Origin: Patescibacteria group bacterium | GTDB lineage: Bacteria; Patescibacteriota; Minisyncoccia; JAHIHE01 | NCBI GenBank assembly: GCA_018896765.1 | Contig: JAHILZ010000061.1 | Coordinates: 1 to 62,313, forward strand | Direction of reading: 5' to 3' | DNA length: 62,313 bases | Shown: piece by piece, positions 24,192 through 32,483 of the stretch | Layout of the letters: each line of letters starts with the position of its first letter | How positions within the stretch are numbered: the first letter of the stretch is position 1 | Notes under the pieces: generated by a model | Told to the model about the DNA's origin: nothing | Seen by the model: only the letters and a program-made list of their open reading frames with translations | Databases searched by the model: none | Position numbers and translations under genes: made by a program

Positions 24192-24214
24192 AAGCAGCTT
24201 CAAGAAAGCTGCTT
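24192..24214 (+). promoter_or_regulatory. hairpin in the leader of the 83-residue gene
   Basis: AAGCAGCTT/AAGCTGCTT, a perfect 9-bp stem with a 5-nt loop, followed by a short T-run. It lies 21 bp before the start codon and just ahead of the AAGGA site, so it could act as an attenuator or a translation block. Confidence 0.45.
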
Positions 24215-24235
24215 TTGAAATAGAAGGAAAACAAA

Positions 24236-24487
24236 ATGGAGAAAAGAATAATCATTCCGATTGCGCCGGAAGACTTTGGCGCGCTAAAAAAGAAAATTGG
24301 GATTAATCAGAGCGAATTTTACTCAATCTGCGACGGTTCTTTGGAAACTTTTCCCAAAGGAATTTTTGCGCCGGGAATATTTTATAAATGCCAAAATTGC
24401 GGCAAAGAATTCAAGAAAACCAATTATATTGATTTTCAAACGAATACCGATTATTTCCAATTAGTAGAAACGAGAGGGGTTTGCTAA
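24236..24487 (+). CDS. small protein with a CxxC pair
   Basis: An 83-residue protein with YKCQNCGKEFKKTNYIDF, a CxxC that could bind zinc as a dimer or with the other Cys residues (Cys32 and the C-terminal Cys). No family recognised. AGAAGGAAAAC supplies a good ribosome-binding site. The leader holds a strong hairpin, which suggests regulated expression. Confidence 0.55.
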   Translation: MEKRIIIPIAPEDFGALKKKIGINQSEFYSICDGSLETFPKGIFAPGIFYKCQNCGKEFKKTNYIDFQTNTDYFQLVETRGVC

Positions 24488-24514
24488 AAAGCCTGCTCCT
24501 CCCTTAATTTTAGT

Positions 24515-24542
24515 TTGATTAAATTCTTAAATAAAGTATAAT
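24515..24542 (+). promoter_or_regulatory. promoter of trpS
   Basis: TTGATT (24515-24520) and TATAAT (24537-24542), spacer 16, 21 bp before the trpS ATG. Confidence 0.65.
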
Positions 24543-24562
24543 TAACATATAACAATAAATTT

Positions 24563-25555
24563 ATGACCAAACAAGAAAACAAGCAAGTATTCAGCGGCAT
24601 CCGCTCAAGCGGCGAACTGCATCTTGGAAATTATATAGGCGCGATCAAAAGTTTTATTGAATTGCAAAAAACCCGCGACTGCGTTTTTATGATCGTGGAT
24701 TACCACGGCATTACTACTCCGTTCGATCCGAAAGAAATTAAAAATACTATTTTAAATGTGGCATTGGATTATCTAGCCGCCGGAATAGATCCAAATAAAA
24801 GCATTTTAGCCGTACAATCGAATGTTCCGGAACACCTAGAGCTTTCTTGGATTTTTAGCACGATTACGCCGGTGGGACTGCTCCAGCGAATTCCAACTTT
24901 TAAGGAAAAAATAAGGCAGCACCCGGATTATGTCAATCTCGGTCTTTTAAGCTATCCCGTTTTGATGGCCGCGGATATTTTAATTTACAAAGCCGGATTA
25001 GTGCCGGTGGGAGAAGACCAATTGCCTCATATCGAATTTACCAACGAAACCGCCAAACGTTTTAACAATAAATTCGGCAAAACTTTTCCGGAAGTAAAAG
25101 CAAAATTAAGCGAAGGCGCTCGAATAATGTCCTTAAATGATCCGGCGAAAAAAATGAGCAAAAGCCTTGGGCCAAAAACTTATATTGCCTTAAACGATTC
25201 CCCGGAAACAATCAAAGAAAAAATGAAAAAAGCGGTTACCGATATCGGAACCACGGGAAAGATGACGCCGGCAACGGAAAATTTATTCCTGCTTTTAAAA
25301 ATCCTGGGCAAACCCGAGCATTATGAAGAATTTTTAGCCGAACACAAAAAAGGAACGATAAAATACAGCCTGCTAAAAGAAACTCTTGCGGCTGACATCG
25401 CCGATTATTTCGCGCCATTCCGCGCCAAGCGAAAAGAATTGGAAGCCAAACCCGAATATGTCAAAAAAATTCTAGCCGACGGCGCCGACCGCGCCCGAAA
25501 AATCGCCCGCGCCACAATGCGGGAGGTAAAAGAAAAAATCGGGCTAATGATATAA
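24563..25555 (+). CDS. trpS: tryptophanyl-tRNA synthetase
   Basis: This class I synthetase charges tRNA-Trp. The 330-residue length is normal. The HIGH-type motif is HLGN (residues 20-23) in SSGELHLGNYIGAIK, and the KMSKS motif is KMSKS in DPAKKMSKSLGPKTY. DYHGIT and VPVGEDQLPHIE are also typical of TrpRS. It has its own promoter and a terminator follows the stop closely, so it is a monocistronic unit. Confidence 0.96.
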   Translation: MTKQENKQVFSGIRSSGELHLGNYIGAIKSFIELQKTRDCVFMIVDYHGITTPFDPKEIKNTILNVALDYLAAGIDPNKSILAVQSNVPEHLELSWIFSTITPVGLLQRIPTFKEKIRQHPDYVNLGLLSYPVLMAADILIYKAGLVPVGEDQLPHIEFTNETAKRFNNKFGKTFPEVKAKLSEGARIMSLNDPAKKMSKSLGPKTYIALNDSPETIKEKMKKAVTDIGTTGKMTPATENLFLLLKILGKPEHYEEFLAEHKKGTIKYSLLKETLAADIADYFAPFRAKRKELEAKPEYVKKILADGADRARKIARATMREVKEKIGLMI

Positions 25556-25563
25556 AAAAAATA

Positions 25564-25602
25564 GATCGTAGAAATTTTTTTAATCTAATCTACAATCTTT
25601 TT
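25564..25602 (+). terminator. trpS terminator
   Basis: AGATCGTAGA (25564-25572 region) pairs with TCTACAATCT (25589-25598) with one mismatch, then TTTT. It lies just after the trpS stop. Confidence 0.6.
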
Positions 25603-25610
25603 AAACTTAA

Positions 25611-25766
25611 TTAAAAATTAGAATTGACCAATACACCGTCTATTGCAATTATTTTTCCTCCATTGGCTATAATCCTCGACTCTACAAAACAACCTCTGCC
25701 AAAAACTTCGACATCAGTCGTTGTTTTCCCATCGTCGGACTGGATAGTATAAACTGTCATTACCAT
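25611..25766 (-). CDS. 51-residue hypothetical protein
   Basis: The frame starts MVMTVYTIQSDDGKTTTDVE and continues VFGRGCFVESRIIANGGKII to VNSNF. AAGGA lies just upstream of the ATG, and the preceding gene on the same strand ends 7 bp earlier, so the two form a unit. It looks like a short beta protein. Its GGKIIAIDG ending recalls the end of the 16380-16784 protein. It is too short for most gene-length cut-offs. Confidence 0.55.
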   Translation of the reverse strand: MVMTVYTIQSDDGKTTTDVEVFGRGCFVESRIIANGGKIIAIDGVLVNSNF

Positions 25767-25773
25767 ACCATCC

Positions 25774-26085
25774 TTAATTCGCTGTCGATGCTATCGTTTT
25801 TAGTCTTTGTACATATTCATTTTGGGGCAGTTTTTTTTCTATCTCTTCGATTTGTTTAATCAAGATAGCAATGGCTGCTGGTGAAAAATCGTGTAATATT
25901 TTTTTTATATCTGAATCCGTCATGCCATCCATTTGCCTTAAAAATTCTCTTTTCGGTGGACCTCCGAAAATTGTTAAAATTTTCGACAAATATTTCAACG
26001 CAGAAATAAAACCAAATCCTGCATCTATTGTTTCCAGATTTTCACTTTGGGAATTAAATTCCCATATATCCGACATTGATGCCAT
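25774..26085 (-). CDS. hypothetical helical protein
   Basis: A 103-residue soluble protein, mainly helical, with GFGFISALKYLSKILTIFGG and an acidic KILHDFSPAAIAILIKQIEEI helix. No family recognised. A consensus AAGGAGG precedes the ATG. It is followed within 7 bp by the 51-residue gene, with which it is probably translated as a pair. Confidence 0.6.
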   Translation of the reverse strand: MASMSDIWEFNSQSENLETIDAGFGFISALKYLSKILTIFGGPPKREFLRQMDGMTDSDIKKILHDFSPAAIAILIKQIEEIEKKLPQNEYVQRLKTIASTAN

Positions 26086-26193
26086 TTATTTTCCTCCTTA
26101 TTTTCTCTTTTATTATAAGTAATTCATTTTATTTTTTGTTGGATTAAACATCATTATAAAATGGTTTAATCCAAAATAAAATTTTTTACCTAT

Positions 26194-26230
26194 AAAAAAA
26201 TAACTCCGAAAAATCGGAATTATTTTTTTA
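26194..26230. terminator. bidirectional terminator
   Basis: AAAAAAATAAcTCCGA/TCGGAaTTATTTTTTT is a symmetric hairpin with T-runs on both strands. On the minus strand it ends the small transcript started at 26359-26386. Confidence 0.7.
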
Positions 26231-26321
26231 GAGACAATTGATTTAAAACCCGGCAAACGGCGATTTGCGCGCCGGCGGACAAGACTGAAAATTTAGCGTA
26301 TTTTTTTCTAATGTTTGCCAT
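26220..26321 (-). CDS. 33-residue micro-gene product
   Basis: The frame MANIRKKYAKFSVLSAGAQI followed by AVCRVLNQLSLKK lies between a near-perfect promoter (26359-26386) and a terminator that overlaps its stop. It starts inside a shorter frame (26308-26337, MKIKKYGKH) that has the GAGGGTG ribosome site; the two are in different frames, so the second may be translated by re-initiation. A basic small peptide or a structured RNA are both possible. Confidence 0.4.
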   Translation of the reverse strand: MANIRKKYAKFSVLSAGAQIAVCRVLNQLSLKK

Positions 26322-26358
26322 ATTTTTTGATTTTCATTTTTTCACCCTCTAACATTGC

Positions 26359-26386
26359 ATTATACGCTAAGCAAATAATTTGTCAA
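26359..26386 (-). promoter_or_regulatory. near-consensus promoter of the micro-gene
   Basis: Minus-strand TTGACA (26381-26386) and TATAAT (26359-26364), spacer 16. The transcript would be about 150 nt, up to the terminator at 26194. Confidence 0.75.
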
Positions 26387-26419
26387 TGCCTCACGCCCTT
26401 GATTATCAACATTTATTAC

Positions 26420-26459
26420 CTATTGCGTTAATTCTGCCATGGCAGAATTAACGCAATAG
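26420..26459. repeat. perfect 40-bp palindrome
   Basis: CTATTGCGTTAATTCTGCCA is followed by its exact reverse complement. It sits 12 bp after the phosphomannomutase stop. An imperfect copy lies at 38760-38801. There is no T-run, so it is either a transposed palindrome or an mRNA 3'-end stabiliser. Confidence 0.65.
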
Positions 26460-26471
26460 CTTTTAAAAAAA

Positions 26472-27839
26472 TTAATTCTTATTGATAATTTCGGAAATCT
26501 CCCGCGCTTTTTCTCGGGTTAATTCGGCGCTTTTTGATTCCAAGTTCAGACGGATTACCGTCTCCGTGTTTGACCCGCGGATATTGAACCACCAATCTGG
26601 ATATTCAACGGTAATGCCGTCTAGTTTGATTATTTTTCCATCAGAATATATATTTTCAATTTCTTCTAATTTTTCCGGCACGCTTTTCGCTTTGAAATTT
26701 ATCTCTCCTGAATGAAAATATTTTTGATAAGGCTTTATAATTTCAGAAAACGCTTTGTTTTTATCGGTAAGAAATTTCAAAAATTTTGCCACTTGAATTA
26801 TCGGCATTTCAAAAGTGCCATAATCTCTTTTATAAAAATAATGACCGGAAGACTCTCCGCCAAAAATCGCGCCGTTTGCAACCATTACTTCCTTGATCAA
26901 GGAATGGCCGACTGGCGTCACCACCGCTTTGCCCCCGGCTTTTTCAATCATATCTTTGGTAATTCTTCCCGGTCGAATATCATAGCAAACCGTCGCGCCC
27001 GGATACTCGGCTAGCTCAATCTGCGCCATAATTCCCCGCAAAATTTCCTGCCGCAAAGTGTTTCCTTTTTCGTCCACAAAAAAATATCTGTCGCCATCGC
27101 CATCCGGAGCAATGCCAAAATCAGCTTTGCTTTCAATAACTTTATTTTTTAGAAATTCCAGATTTTCTTCTTTGAGAGGATCCGCTTCGTGAGAAGGAAA
27201 AGAACCGTCAAGATTAAAATTTATTTTTATCAAATCCGCCGGCAATTTTTTGAAAAGTTCGCTCATATCCAAAGCGCTCATTGCGTTAGAGGCGTCAATG
27301 GCAATTTTAAATTTTTTTATACCCGATAGATCAATTCCCGCTAATTGCTCTTTGACTAAATCTTTCAAAGCATTTTCTTTTGCAATAATTTTTCCTTTTT
27401 TATCAGATGCAAAAAAAATATTCGATAAAATAATATTTTTAATTTCATTTATACCGGTATTCTTGCTTATCGGCAAAGATTTTTCCCTCACCATTTTAAA
27501 TCCATTATATTCTTTCGGATTATGCGATGCCGACACCTGAATTCCGCCGTCATAATCATAATGGCCGACTGCAAAATAAAAAGTGGGCGTGCTAACCAAA
27601 CCGACATCAATCACATTTAAGCCGCAATCGGTAATTCCTTTAACTAGCTCTTTTTTTAGCGCCGGCGAAGAAAGCCGCATATCCGAACCTATAACTATAT
27701 TTTTTGCTTTAGAATTTTCTTTTAAAATAAAAGTTCCGTAGGCTCTGCCTATTTTATAAGCCAGATATTCGTCCAACTGGCTCGGATAAATTCCGCGAAT
27801 ATCATAAGCTTTGAAAATTGTTTCGTCTATTATTGCCAT
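26472..27839 (-). CDS. phosphomannomutase/phosphoglucomutase
   Basis: This alpha-D-phosphohexomutase interconverts hexose-6- and hexose-1-phosphates. The 455 residues contain all four site motifs: catalytic Ser in VSASHNPKEYNG (about 102-113), the metal loop PDGDGDR, the sugar loop GGESSGHYF, and the phosphate loop RGSNTETVIR near the end. It begins FKAYDIRGIYPSQL. It follows the HAD gene by 1 bp and the nucleotidyltransferase by the same unit, so it likely supplies sugar-1-phosphate for nucleotide sugars used in cell-surface glycans. Confidence 0.93.
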   Translation of the reverse strand: MAIIDETIFKAYDIRGIYPSQLDEYLAYKIGRAYGTFILKENSKAKNIVIGSDMRLSSPALKKELVKGITDCGLNVIDVGLVSTPTFYFAVGHYDYDGGIQVSASHNPKEYNGFKMVREKSLPISKNTGINEIKNIILSNIFFASDKKGKIIAKENALKDLVKEQLAGIDLSGIKKFKIAIDASNAMSALDMSELFKKLPADLIKINFNLDGSFPSHEADPLKEENLEFLKNKVIESKADFGIAPDGDGDRYFFVDEKGNTLRQEILRGIMAQIELAEYPGATVCYDIRPGRITKDMIEKAGGKAVVTPVGHSLIKEVMVANGAIFGGESSGHYFYKRDYGTFEMPIIQVAKFLKFLTDKNKAFSEIIKPYQKYFHSGEINFKAKSVPEKLEEIENIYSDGKIIKLDGITVEYPDWWFNIRGSNTETVIRLNLESKSAELTREKAREISEIINKN

Positions 27840-27840
27840 A

Positions 27841-28470
27841 TTATTTATTTAATTCATTAATTATTACTCTCGCTTCATCTAAATTTTTGACAATATAATC
27901 CGCCGATTCCGATTTTGGCAAAATATGCCTTCCTGTAATCCTTTCCATTTTTATTGCCACGATTTCTGGCAATCTTTTTTTGGCTTCGTCTATTTGCTTG
28001 GCCTTGTCATCTATAAAAAATATCTTTTCAGATGGGTATTTTTTGACTATTAATTCTATTTCATCGCTTTTGTATTCTAAAGAAATGCTTATTTTGCCAA
28101 AAAAAGAAACTATGCCGGCATTTTCAATTTTTCCCATTTGAATTTCTTTCAAACCCGCGGAAACAAGCGTTAAGTCTTTTTTATTAAAGCTTTTAGCGAA
28201 ATCAAAAAAATCCTTATAAACAAAACCTTTGGATTTATTTATTGTAGATTTTATTTCTTTTTTTATTTTATCTTTATTTATCTGCTTCGATTCCGAGAAT
28301 AATTGAATCATAAAATCCGCGTCAAAATCGCCCTTTTCCTCTTTTGATTTCCAGTAATTAACTTCATACTCTTCGCGGAAAAACCCTTCTTCGGTAAAAA
28401 TATTTATCAGTTCTTCCGTCCAGTCGCCTGTATTAAAAATTGTATCGTCAAAATCCAAAACTATTTTCAT
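27841..28470 (-). CDS. HAD-superfamily hydrolase
   Basis: The 209-residue protein has the HAD motifs: nucleophile DFDDT (6-10), motif II TLVSAG, the motif III lysine, and acidic IFFIDDKAKQIDEA. It is probably a phosphatase of small metabolites. It lies between a sugar nucleotidyltransferase gene (2 bp upstream) and the mutase gene (1 bp downstream), which suggests a sugar-phosphate substrate, but this is inference. Confidence 0.8.
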   Translation of the reverse strand: MKIVLDFDDTIFNTGDWTEELINIFTEEGFFREEYEVNYWKSKEEKGDFDADFMIQLFSESKQINKDKIKKEIKSTINKSKGFVYKDFFDFAKSFNKKDLTLVSAGLKEIQMGKIENAGIVSFFGKISISLEYKSDEIELIVKKYPSEKIFFIDDKAKQIDEAKKRLPEIVAIKMERITGRHILPKSESADYIVKNLDEARVIINELNK

Positions 28471-28472
28471 TG

Positions 28473-29741
28473 CTATTTTTTAAAATTATTATCGGTTAAA
28501 TCTTTCTTCACAATCTCCCCCGGCAAAGTCATGCAGCCCGTGCCGATTTTTACGCCGGGATAGAGAGAAGTATGAATGCCGGTTTTGCAATTATCGCCCA
28601 TAATCACGCCGAGTTTTTGCCGGCCGGTGTCTTTTAATTCTCCCTTTACCATGCATTTGATATTTTTCCAATCGTGCCGCAAATTCGCCGTAATCGTGCC
28701 AGCGCCTAAATTGCAATTATCGCCGATAATGGAATCGCCGACATAAGACAAATGCGCGACATTCGTGTTGTCGCCGATAATAGAGTTTTTAATTTCCACC
28801 GCGTTGCCAATATGGCAATTATCCCCAATCGCGACTGAAGCTCGAATAAAACAATTAGGACCGATTACGCAACGCGCGCCGATTATCGCCGGCCCTTCAA
28901 TATATACTCCATTTTTAATAATCGTTCCCTCGCCTATTGTAATCTCGCCTTTGAACGTCGCGCCTTTTTCCACCATCGCGCTTTTGGCGATCTTCCCTTT
29001 GGCTTTTCCAAGCAAATATTCATTGGCTTCCAGCAAATTCCACGGATAGCTTACCGCATGCCAAAAATCTTTCACTTCTTCATAATTCACTTCCCTCTTG
29101 CCTGCAAGCTCGCTTACCGCGTCCGTTAATTCATATTCGTTTCGCGAAGATTTTTTGACATTTTTTATCGCCGCAAAAATTTCTTCGCTCAAAACATAAA
29201 GCCCGGTATTTGCCAAATCTGAAACAAATTCTTTCGGTTTTTCCACGATTTTTTTGACTTTTCCGCCTTCCAGGAGCAACACGCCAAATCGGCTCGGATC
29301 CTCGATTTTTTTCGCCAAAACGCAATTTTTATGCTTTAGGCAATTCTCTATGTCTTTCTTGCTATATAAATCATCTCCGTTCAGGACAATAAAATTTCCT
29401 TTAACTTTACCCTCCGCCATTCCCAAAGCATGAGCCGTACCCAACCGCTCTTTTTCTTCAATATAGCTTATTTTCATTTTGCCAAAACTATCGCCTGCGT
29501 ATTTTTTTATTATTTCTTCCTTGTATCCTATCACTATAATCACTTCGCCTGCCAAATCTTCCAGCTGTGTCAAATTATGCTCCAATATAGTGCGCCCCGC
29601 CACTTTCAGCATTGGCTTTGGCTTGGTCGCGGTTAAAGGATATAAACGGGTTGAATTGCCGGCGGCCAAAATTATCGCTTGCCTCGCACCAGAAATAAAC
29701 GATGCGGAATTAGACCGATTAATCATTTTATAATTATTCAT
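28473..29741 (-). CDS. sugar-1-phosphate nucleotidyltransferase with left-handed beta-helix (GlmU-like)
   Basis: The 422-residue bifunctional layout has an N-terminal pyrophosphorylase (AIILAAGNSTRLYPLTATKP, then GTAHALGMAE, LNGDDLYS and FWHAVSYPWNLLEAN) and a C-terminal hexapeptide-repeat domain (IGEGTIIKNGVYIEGPAIIG, NCHIGNAVEIKNSIIG, SYVGDSIIGDNCNLGAGTIT). This matches archaeal-type GlmU and related UTP/dTTP-glucose-1-phosphate transferases. It starts the three-gene sugar unit. An ATG 15 bp downstream (MINRSNS) is an equally good start. Confidence 0.88.
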   Translation of the reverse strand: MNNYKMINRSNSASFISGARQAIILAAGNSTRLYPLTATKPKPMLKVAGRTILEHNLTQLEDLAGEVIIVIGYKEEIIKKYAGDSFGKMKISYIEEKERLGTAHALGMAEGKVKGNFIVLNGDDLYSKKDIENCLKHKNCVLAKKIEDPSRFGVLLLEGGKVKKIVEKPKEFVSDLANTGLYVLSEEIFAAIKNVKKSSRNEYELTDAVSELAGKREVNYEEVKDFWHAVSYPWNLLEANEYLLGKAKGKIAKSAMVEKGATFKGEITIGEGTIIKNGVYIEGPAIIGARCVIGPNCFIRASVAIGDNCHIGNAVEIKNSIIGDNTNVAHLSYVGDSIIGDNCNLGAGTITANLRHDWKNIKCMVKGELKDTGRQKLGVIMGDNCKTGIHTSLYPGVKIGTGCMTLPGEIVKKDLTDNNFKK

Positions 29742-29828
29742 TTCTTTTGTTAAATTAACCCCTTTTGTCTTAATTTCTTGGTTCGGGGCTTTTATAAATG
29801 CTTTTTTATTCTTACAATTTATGCTATT

Positions 29829-29856
29829 ATCTTATCATATACGCATAATTTGTCCA
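29829..29856 (-). promoter_or_regulatory. promoter of the sugar-nucleotide operon
   Basis: Minus-strand TGGACA (29851-29856) and TAAGAT (29829-29834), spacer 16, about 90 bp before the first gene. Confidence 0.45.
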
Positions 29857-29947
29857 TAATTAATTGCATGTAGAAAGTGGAAAGTTGAGAGTAGCAAAAA
29901 TTTTTTATTTAAACTACTTTCTACCCTCCACCTTCCACTTACTAAAC

Positions 29948-30277
29948 ATGACCTTCGACGAATACCAAAAACAATCCAGAAAAACCGCGGTGTATCCTGA
30001 CGCGGACAAAAATTTTATCTACCCGACTTTGGGACTCGCCGGCGAATCCGGCGAAGTGGCGGAAAAGATCAAAAAAGTTTTGCGCGATAAAGGCGGAGTT
30101 ATTGATGAAACAACGAAACAAGAAATTACCAAAGAGCTTGGCGACGTGCTTTGGTATGTAGCGCAACTTAGCACGGAGCTGGGATTATCTCTGGATAACG
30201 TTGCCGCGGAAAATATCAAAAAACTCTTTTCACGCCTGGAAAGAGGCAAGCTCGGCGGCAATGGAGATAATAGATAG
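29948..30277 (+). CDS. MazG-like NTP pyrophosphohydrolase
   Basis: The 109-residue product matches single-domain MazG nucleotide pyrophosphohydrolases that clear non-canonical NTPs. Visible metal-binding features are GLAGESGEVAEKIKK (ExxE) and ITKELGDVLWYVAQL (ExxD). I chose ATG at 29948 (MTFDEYQKQSR); the 28 codons upstream translate a repeat made of GTAGAAAGTGGAAAGTTGAG and its inverted partner. Confidence 0.85.
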   Translation: MTFDEYQKQSRKTAVYPDADKNFIYPTLGLAGESGEVAEKIKKVLRDKGGVIDETTKQEITKELGDVLWYVAQLSTELGLSLDNVAAENIKKLFSRLERGKLGGNGDNR

Positions 30278-30347
30278 CAAGCGAAATGACAAATAACAAA
30301 TCAAATCCAAATATCAAAATGTCTAAATAAAATTAGGCATTTTTTTA

Positions 30348-30376
30348 TTGACATCTTAGCCATAATTTGATAGATT
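30348..30376 (+). promoter_or_regulatory. promoter of the structured leader/ychF
   Basis: TTGACA (30348-30353) and TAGATT (30371-30376), spacer 17; start expected near 30383. Confidence 0.65.
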
Positions 30377-30402
30377 TTAATAGCTATTCAAATAAATATC
30401 AA

Positions 30403-30564
30403 GTAATGCTTTGAAAATTTCTGCAAAAGCGCATTTTGGCGATAACGCCAAATAAGTATTTACTTCAAATTATTAAAAAGCCAAAATTCGAGTGAGGCAC
30501 GAAAAAACGATTAATAGCAAATGGTACCTGCCGAACGTCTTTAAAGAAATCTTCAAAGTATTAC
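30403..30564 (+). ncRNA. candidate structured RNA upstream of ychF (6S-like outline)
   Basis: GTAATGCTTTGAAAATTTC (30403-30421) pairs with GAAATCTTCAAAGTATTAC (30546-30564): 17 Watson-Crick pairs, one G-U and one mismatch. The enclosed 124 nt include a TTTGGCG-ATAA-CGCCAAA hairpin and possible GGCA/TGCC pairing. It begins 20 nt after a good promoter. The long closed rod with a large inner region recalls 6S RNA, but a structured ychF leader is equally possible, because no terminator follows before the ychF ATG. Confidence 0.45.
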
Positions 30565-30589
30565 AAGTTTATAATTTAAGATTAATCTT

Positions 30590-31672
30590 ATGTCATTCTC
30601 TATCGGTATCGTCGGCCTTCCGAATGTGGGCAAGTCCACCCTTTTCAAAGCCCTGACCAAAAAACAAGTAAATATCGCCAATTATCCTTTCTGCACCATT
30701 GATCCGAATGTGGGAGTAGTAAAAGTGCCGGACGAACGGCTGGAAAAATTGGCGAAAATGTCCTGCTCGGCGCGCATTGCGCCGACTGCGATTGAATTTG
30801 TCGATATCGCCGGACTCGTCCGCGGCGCCAACAAAGGCGAAGGGCTAGGAAACCAATTCCTGGCCAATATCCGCGAAGTGGACGCCATCGCCCAAGTCGT
30901 GCGCGTATTTGAAGATAAAGAAATAATCCATGTGGACAAGGATCTGAATCCTAAGCGCGATATTGAAACAATCAACATAGAATTGATCATAAAAGACATG
31001 AAAAGCCTGGAAAAAAGAATTGCAAAAATCTCAGGCGAAGCCAAAGCCGGCAAAAAAGATAAAGTTCAGGAAATGGAAAACTTAAACGCAATCAGGGCAA
31101 TTTTAGATAAAGGACAATTAATTTATGGCAAAGACTTAAGCGACGGCGCCAAGGAAATTGTCCGAGAAATGCAATTTTTGACCGCCAAGCCCATGCTTTT
31201 CGTCTTCAATAAAAAAATCGAAGCGGCCGACGACGAAAAACAGCTGGAAAAATTATTATCCGATTTAGGCATTAAAGCGGCTTTTGCCGCCATTGATATC
31301 AAAATGGAGTCGGACTTATCCGAACTTGCCGATGAAGAAAAAATAAGCTACAAAAAAGACTTGGAAATAAATGAGGATGGCATCGATAAATTAATTAAAT
31401 CATCTTATGAGCTTCTGGAATTGATCACTTATCTTACTACCGGTAAAGACGAAACTCGCGCATGGACTGTCCAAAAAGGCGCCCGAGCGCCCCAAGCCGC
31501 CGCCGCCATTCACACGGATTTTGAGAAAAAATTCATCCGCGCCGAAGTGATCAATTGGGAAAAATTGCTCGAAACCGGCTCTTGGAGCAAAGCAGCCGAA
31601 CTCGGAATGCTCCGCACCGAAGGCAAAGAATATATCGTCCAAGACGGAGACGTGATTGAATTCAAAATATAA
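30590..31672 (+). CDS. ychF: redox-regulated ATPase/GTPase YchF (Obg-like)
   Basis: YchF is a translation-factor-related P-loop NTPase associated with ribosomes and stress responses. The 360 residues are standard. G1 is GLPNVGKSTLFKAL (8-21), followed by NYPFCTIDPNVGVVKVPD, the G3 DIAGLVRGANKGEGLGNQFL, the ATPase-type FNKK, and the C-terminal TGS domain with ARAPQAAAAIHTDFEKKFIR. It sits alone after a 205-nt leader with a large stem. Confidence 0.96.
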   Translation: MSFSIGIVGLPNVGKSTLFKALTKKQVNIANYPFCTIDPNVGVVKVPDERLEKLAKMSCSARIAPTAIEFVDIAGLVRGANKGEGLGNQFLANIREVDAIAQVVRVFEDKEIIHVDKDLNPKRDIETINIELIIKDMKSLEKRIAKISGEAKAGKKDKVQEMENLNAIRAILDKGQLIYGKDLSDGAKEIVREMQFLTAKPMLFVFNKKIEAADDEKQLEKLLSDLGIKAAFAAIDIKMESDLSELADEEKISYKKDLEINEDGIDKLIKSSYELLELITYLTTGKDETRAWTVQKGARAPQAAAAIHTDFEKKFIRAEVINWEKLLETGSWSKAAELGMLRTEGKEYIVQDGDVIEFKI

Positions 31673-31754
31673 AATTCGGAGAAACTTGCAAAAATTAGCG
31701 CGGCGGCTTGCCAAAAATATTTCTTTGTGCTAACATAAACATATTAAATACGTT

Positions 31755-31865
31755 TAAATTCTAATTTCTGATTTTTAGCCAAAGGCGAGCCTTCGCCGAT
31801 TTATGATTTCAAAATTTGAGAATTAAAAATTGATTTAAAATTAAAAATTTAGAATTAAAAATTAC
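31755..31865. repeat. AT-rich dispersed repeat upstream of rpsF
   Basis: AATTTCTGATTTTTAGCC, a GGCGAGCCTTCGCC hairpin, then TTCAAAATTTGAGAATTAAA and related words run up to the rpsF start. It is a looser member of the AT-rich repeat family. Confidence 0.4.
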
Positions 31866-31870
31866 TCATT

Positions 31871-32476
31871 ATGCACTATCAATTAACCTATATCATCCCT
31901 TCGGATGTCGCCGACCCAAAAACATTAGAAGGAATAATCGCCGATATCAATAAAAAAATTACCGATGCGGGCGGAATTATAAAAGCGCCTTTAGCCGGGC
32001 TGGAAGATCAAATGATAACGGACAAAAGCGCCGAAGAGCTAGAAAAAATCAAAAAATCTCAAAACGTAAGACTCTTTAAGCATAGATTGGGCTATCCAAT
32101 AAAACATGTTTCTTACGGTTTTTATGTCGCGGCTGTTTATGAACTGCCTGAAAAAAATCAAGCGGCGGCAACCAAAAAAATAACAACGGAAATCAAGTTA
32201 AATAAAAAAATTACCAGATTTATAAATACTAAATATAATTTTGAAGTTTTTTCCGAACAATCCCGACAAAAAGAAAAAACAAAAAATATAAAAGTTCCTG
32301 AAAATCCTGAGAAGATAGAACGAAAAGAAGTGGAACCTCTTCAGAGCATCGTCGACGAAGCGATTCGGGCCAAAAAAGAAAAGAGAGAGAGATTGCTTGA
32401 CGAAAAACCGGCCAAAGACAAAAAAACGGAAATCGAAGAATTGGACGAAAAACTGGAACAAATATTAAACGCGTAA
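31871..32476 (+). CDS. rpsF: ribosomal protein bS6 with long C-terminal extension
   Basis: The first 125 residues match bS6, a 30S protein that binds with bS18: YQLTYIIPSDVADPKTLEGI, then VRLFKHRLGYPIKHVSYGFY. The 201-residue length is well over the usual 95-130. The extra 75 residues are highly charged (KEKTKNIKVPENPEKIERKE and KKEKRERLLDEKPAKDKKTE) and probably disordered or helical. It starts the rpsF-ssb-rpsR cluster. Confidence 0.9.
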   Translation: MHYQLTYIIPSDVADPKTLEGIIADINKKITDAGGIIKAPLAGLEDQMITDKSAEELEKIKKSQNVRLFKHRLGYPIKHVSYGFYVAAVYELPEKNQAAATKKITTEIKLNKKITRFINTKYNFEVFSEQSRQKEKTKNIKVPENPEKIERKEVEPLQSIVDEAIRAKKEKRERLLDEKPAKDKKTEIEELDEKLEQILNA

Positions 32477-32483
32477 ATATATA

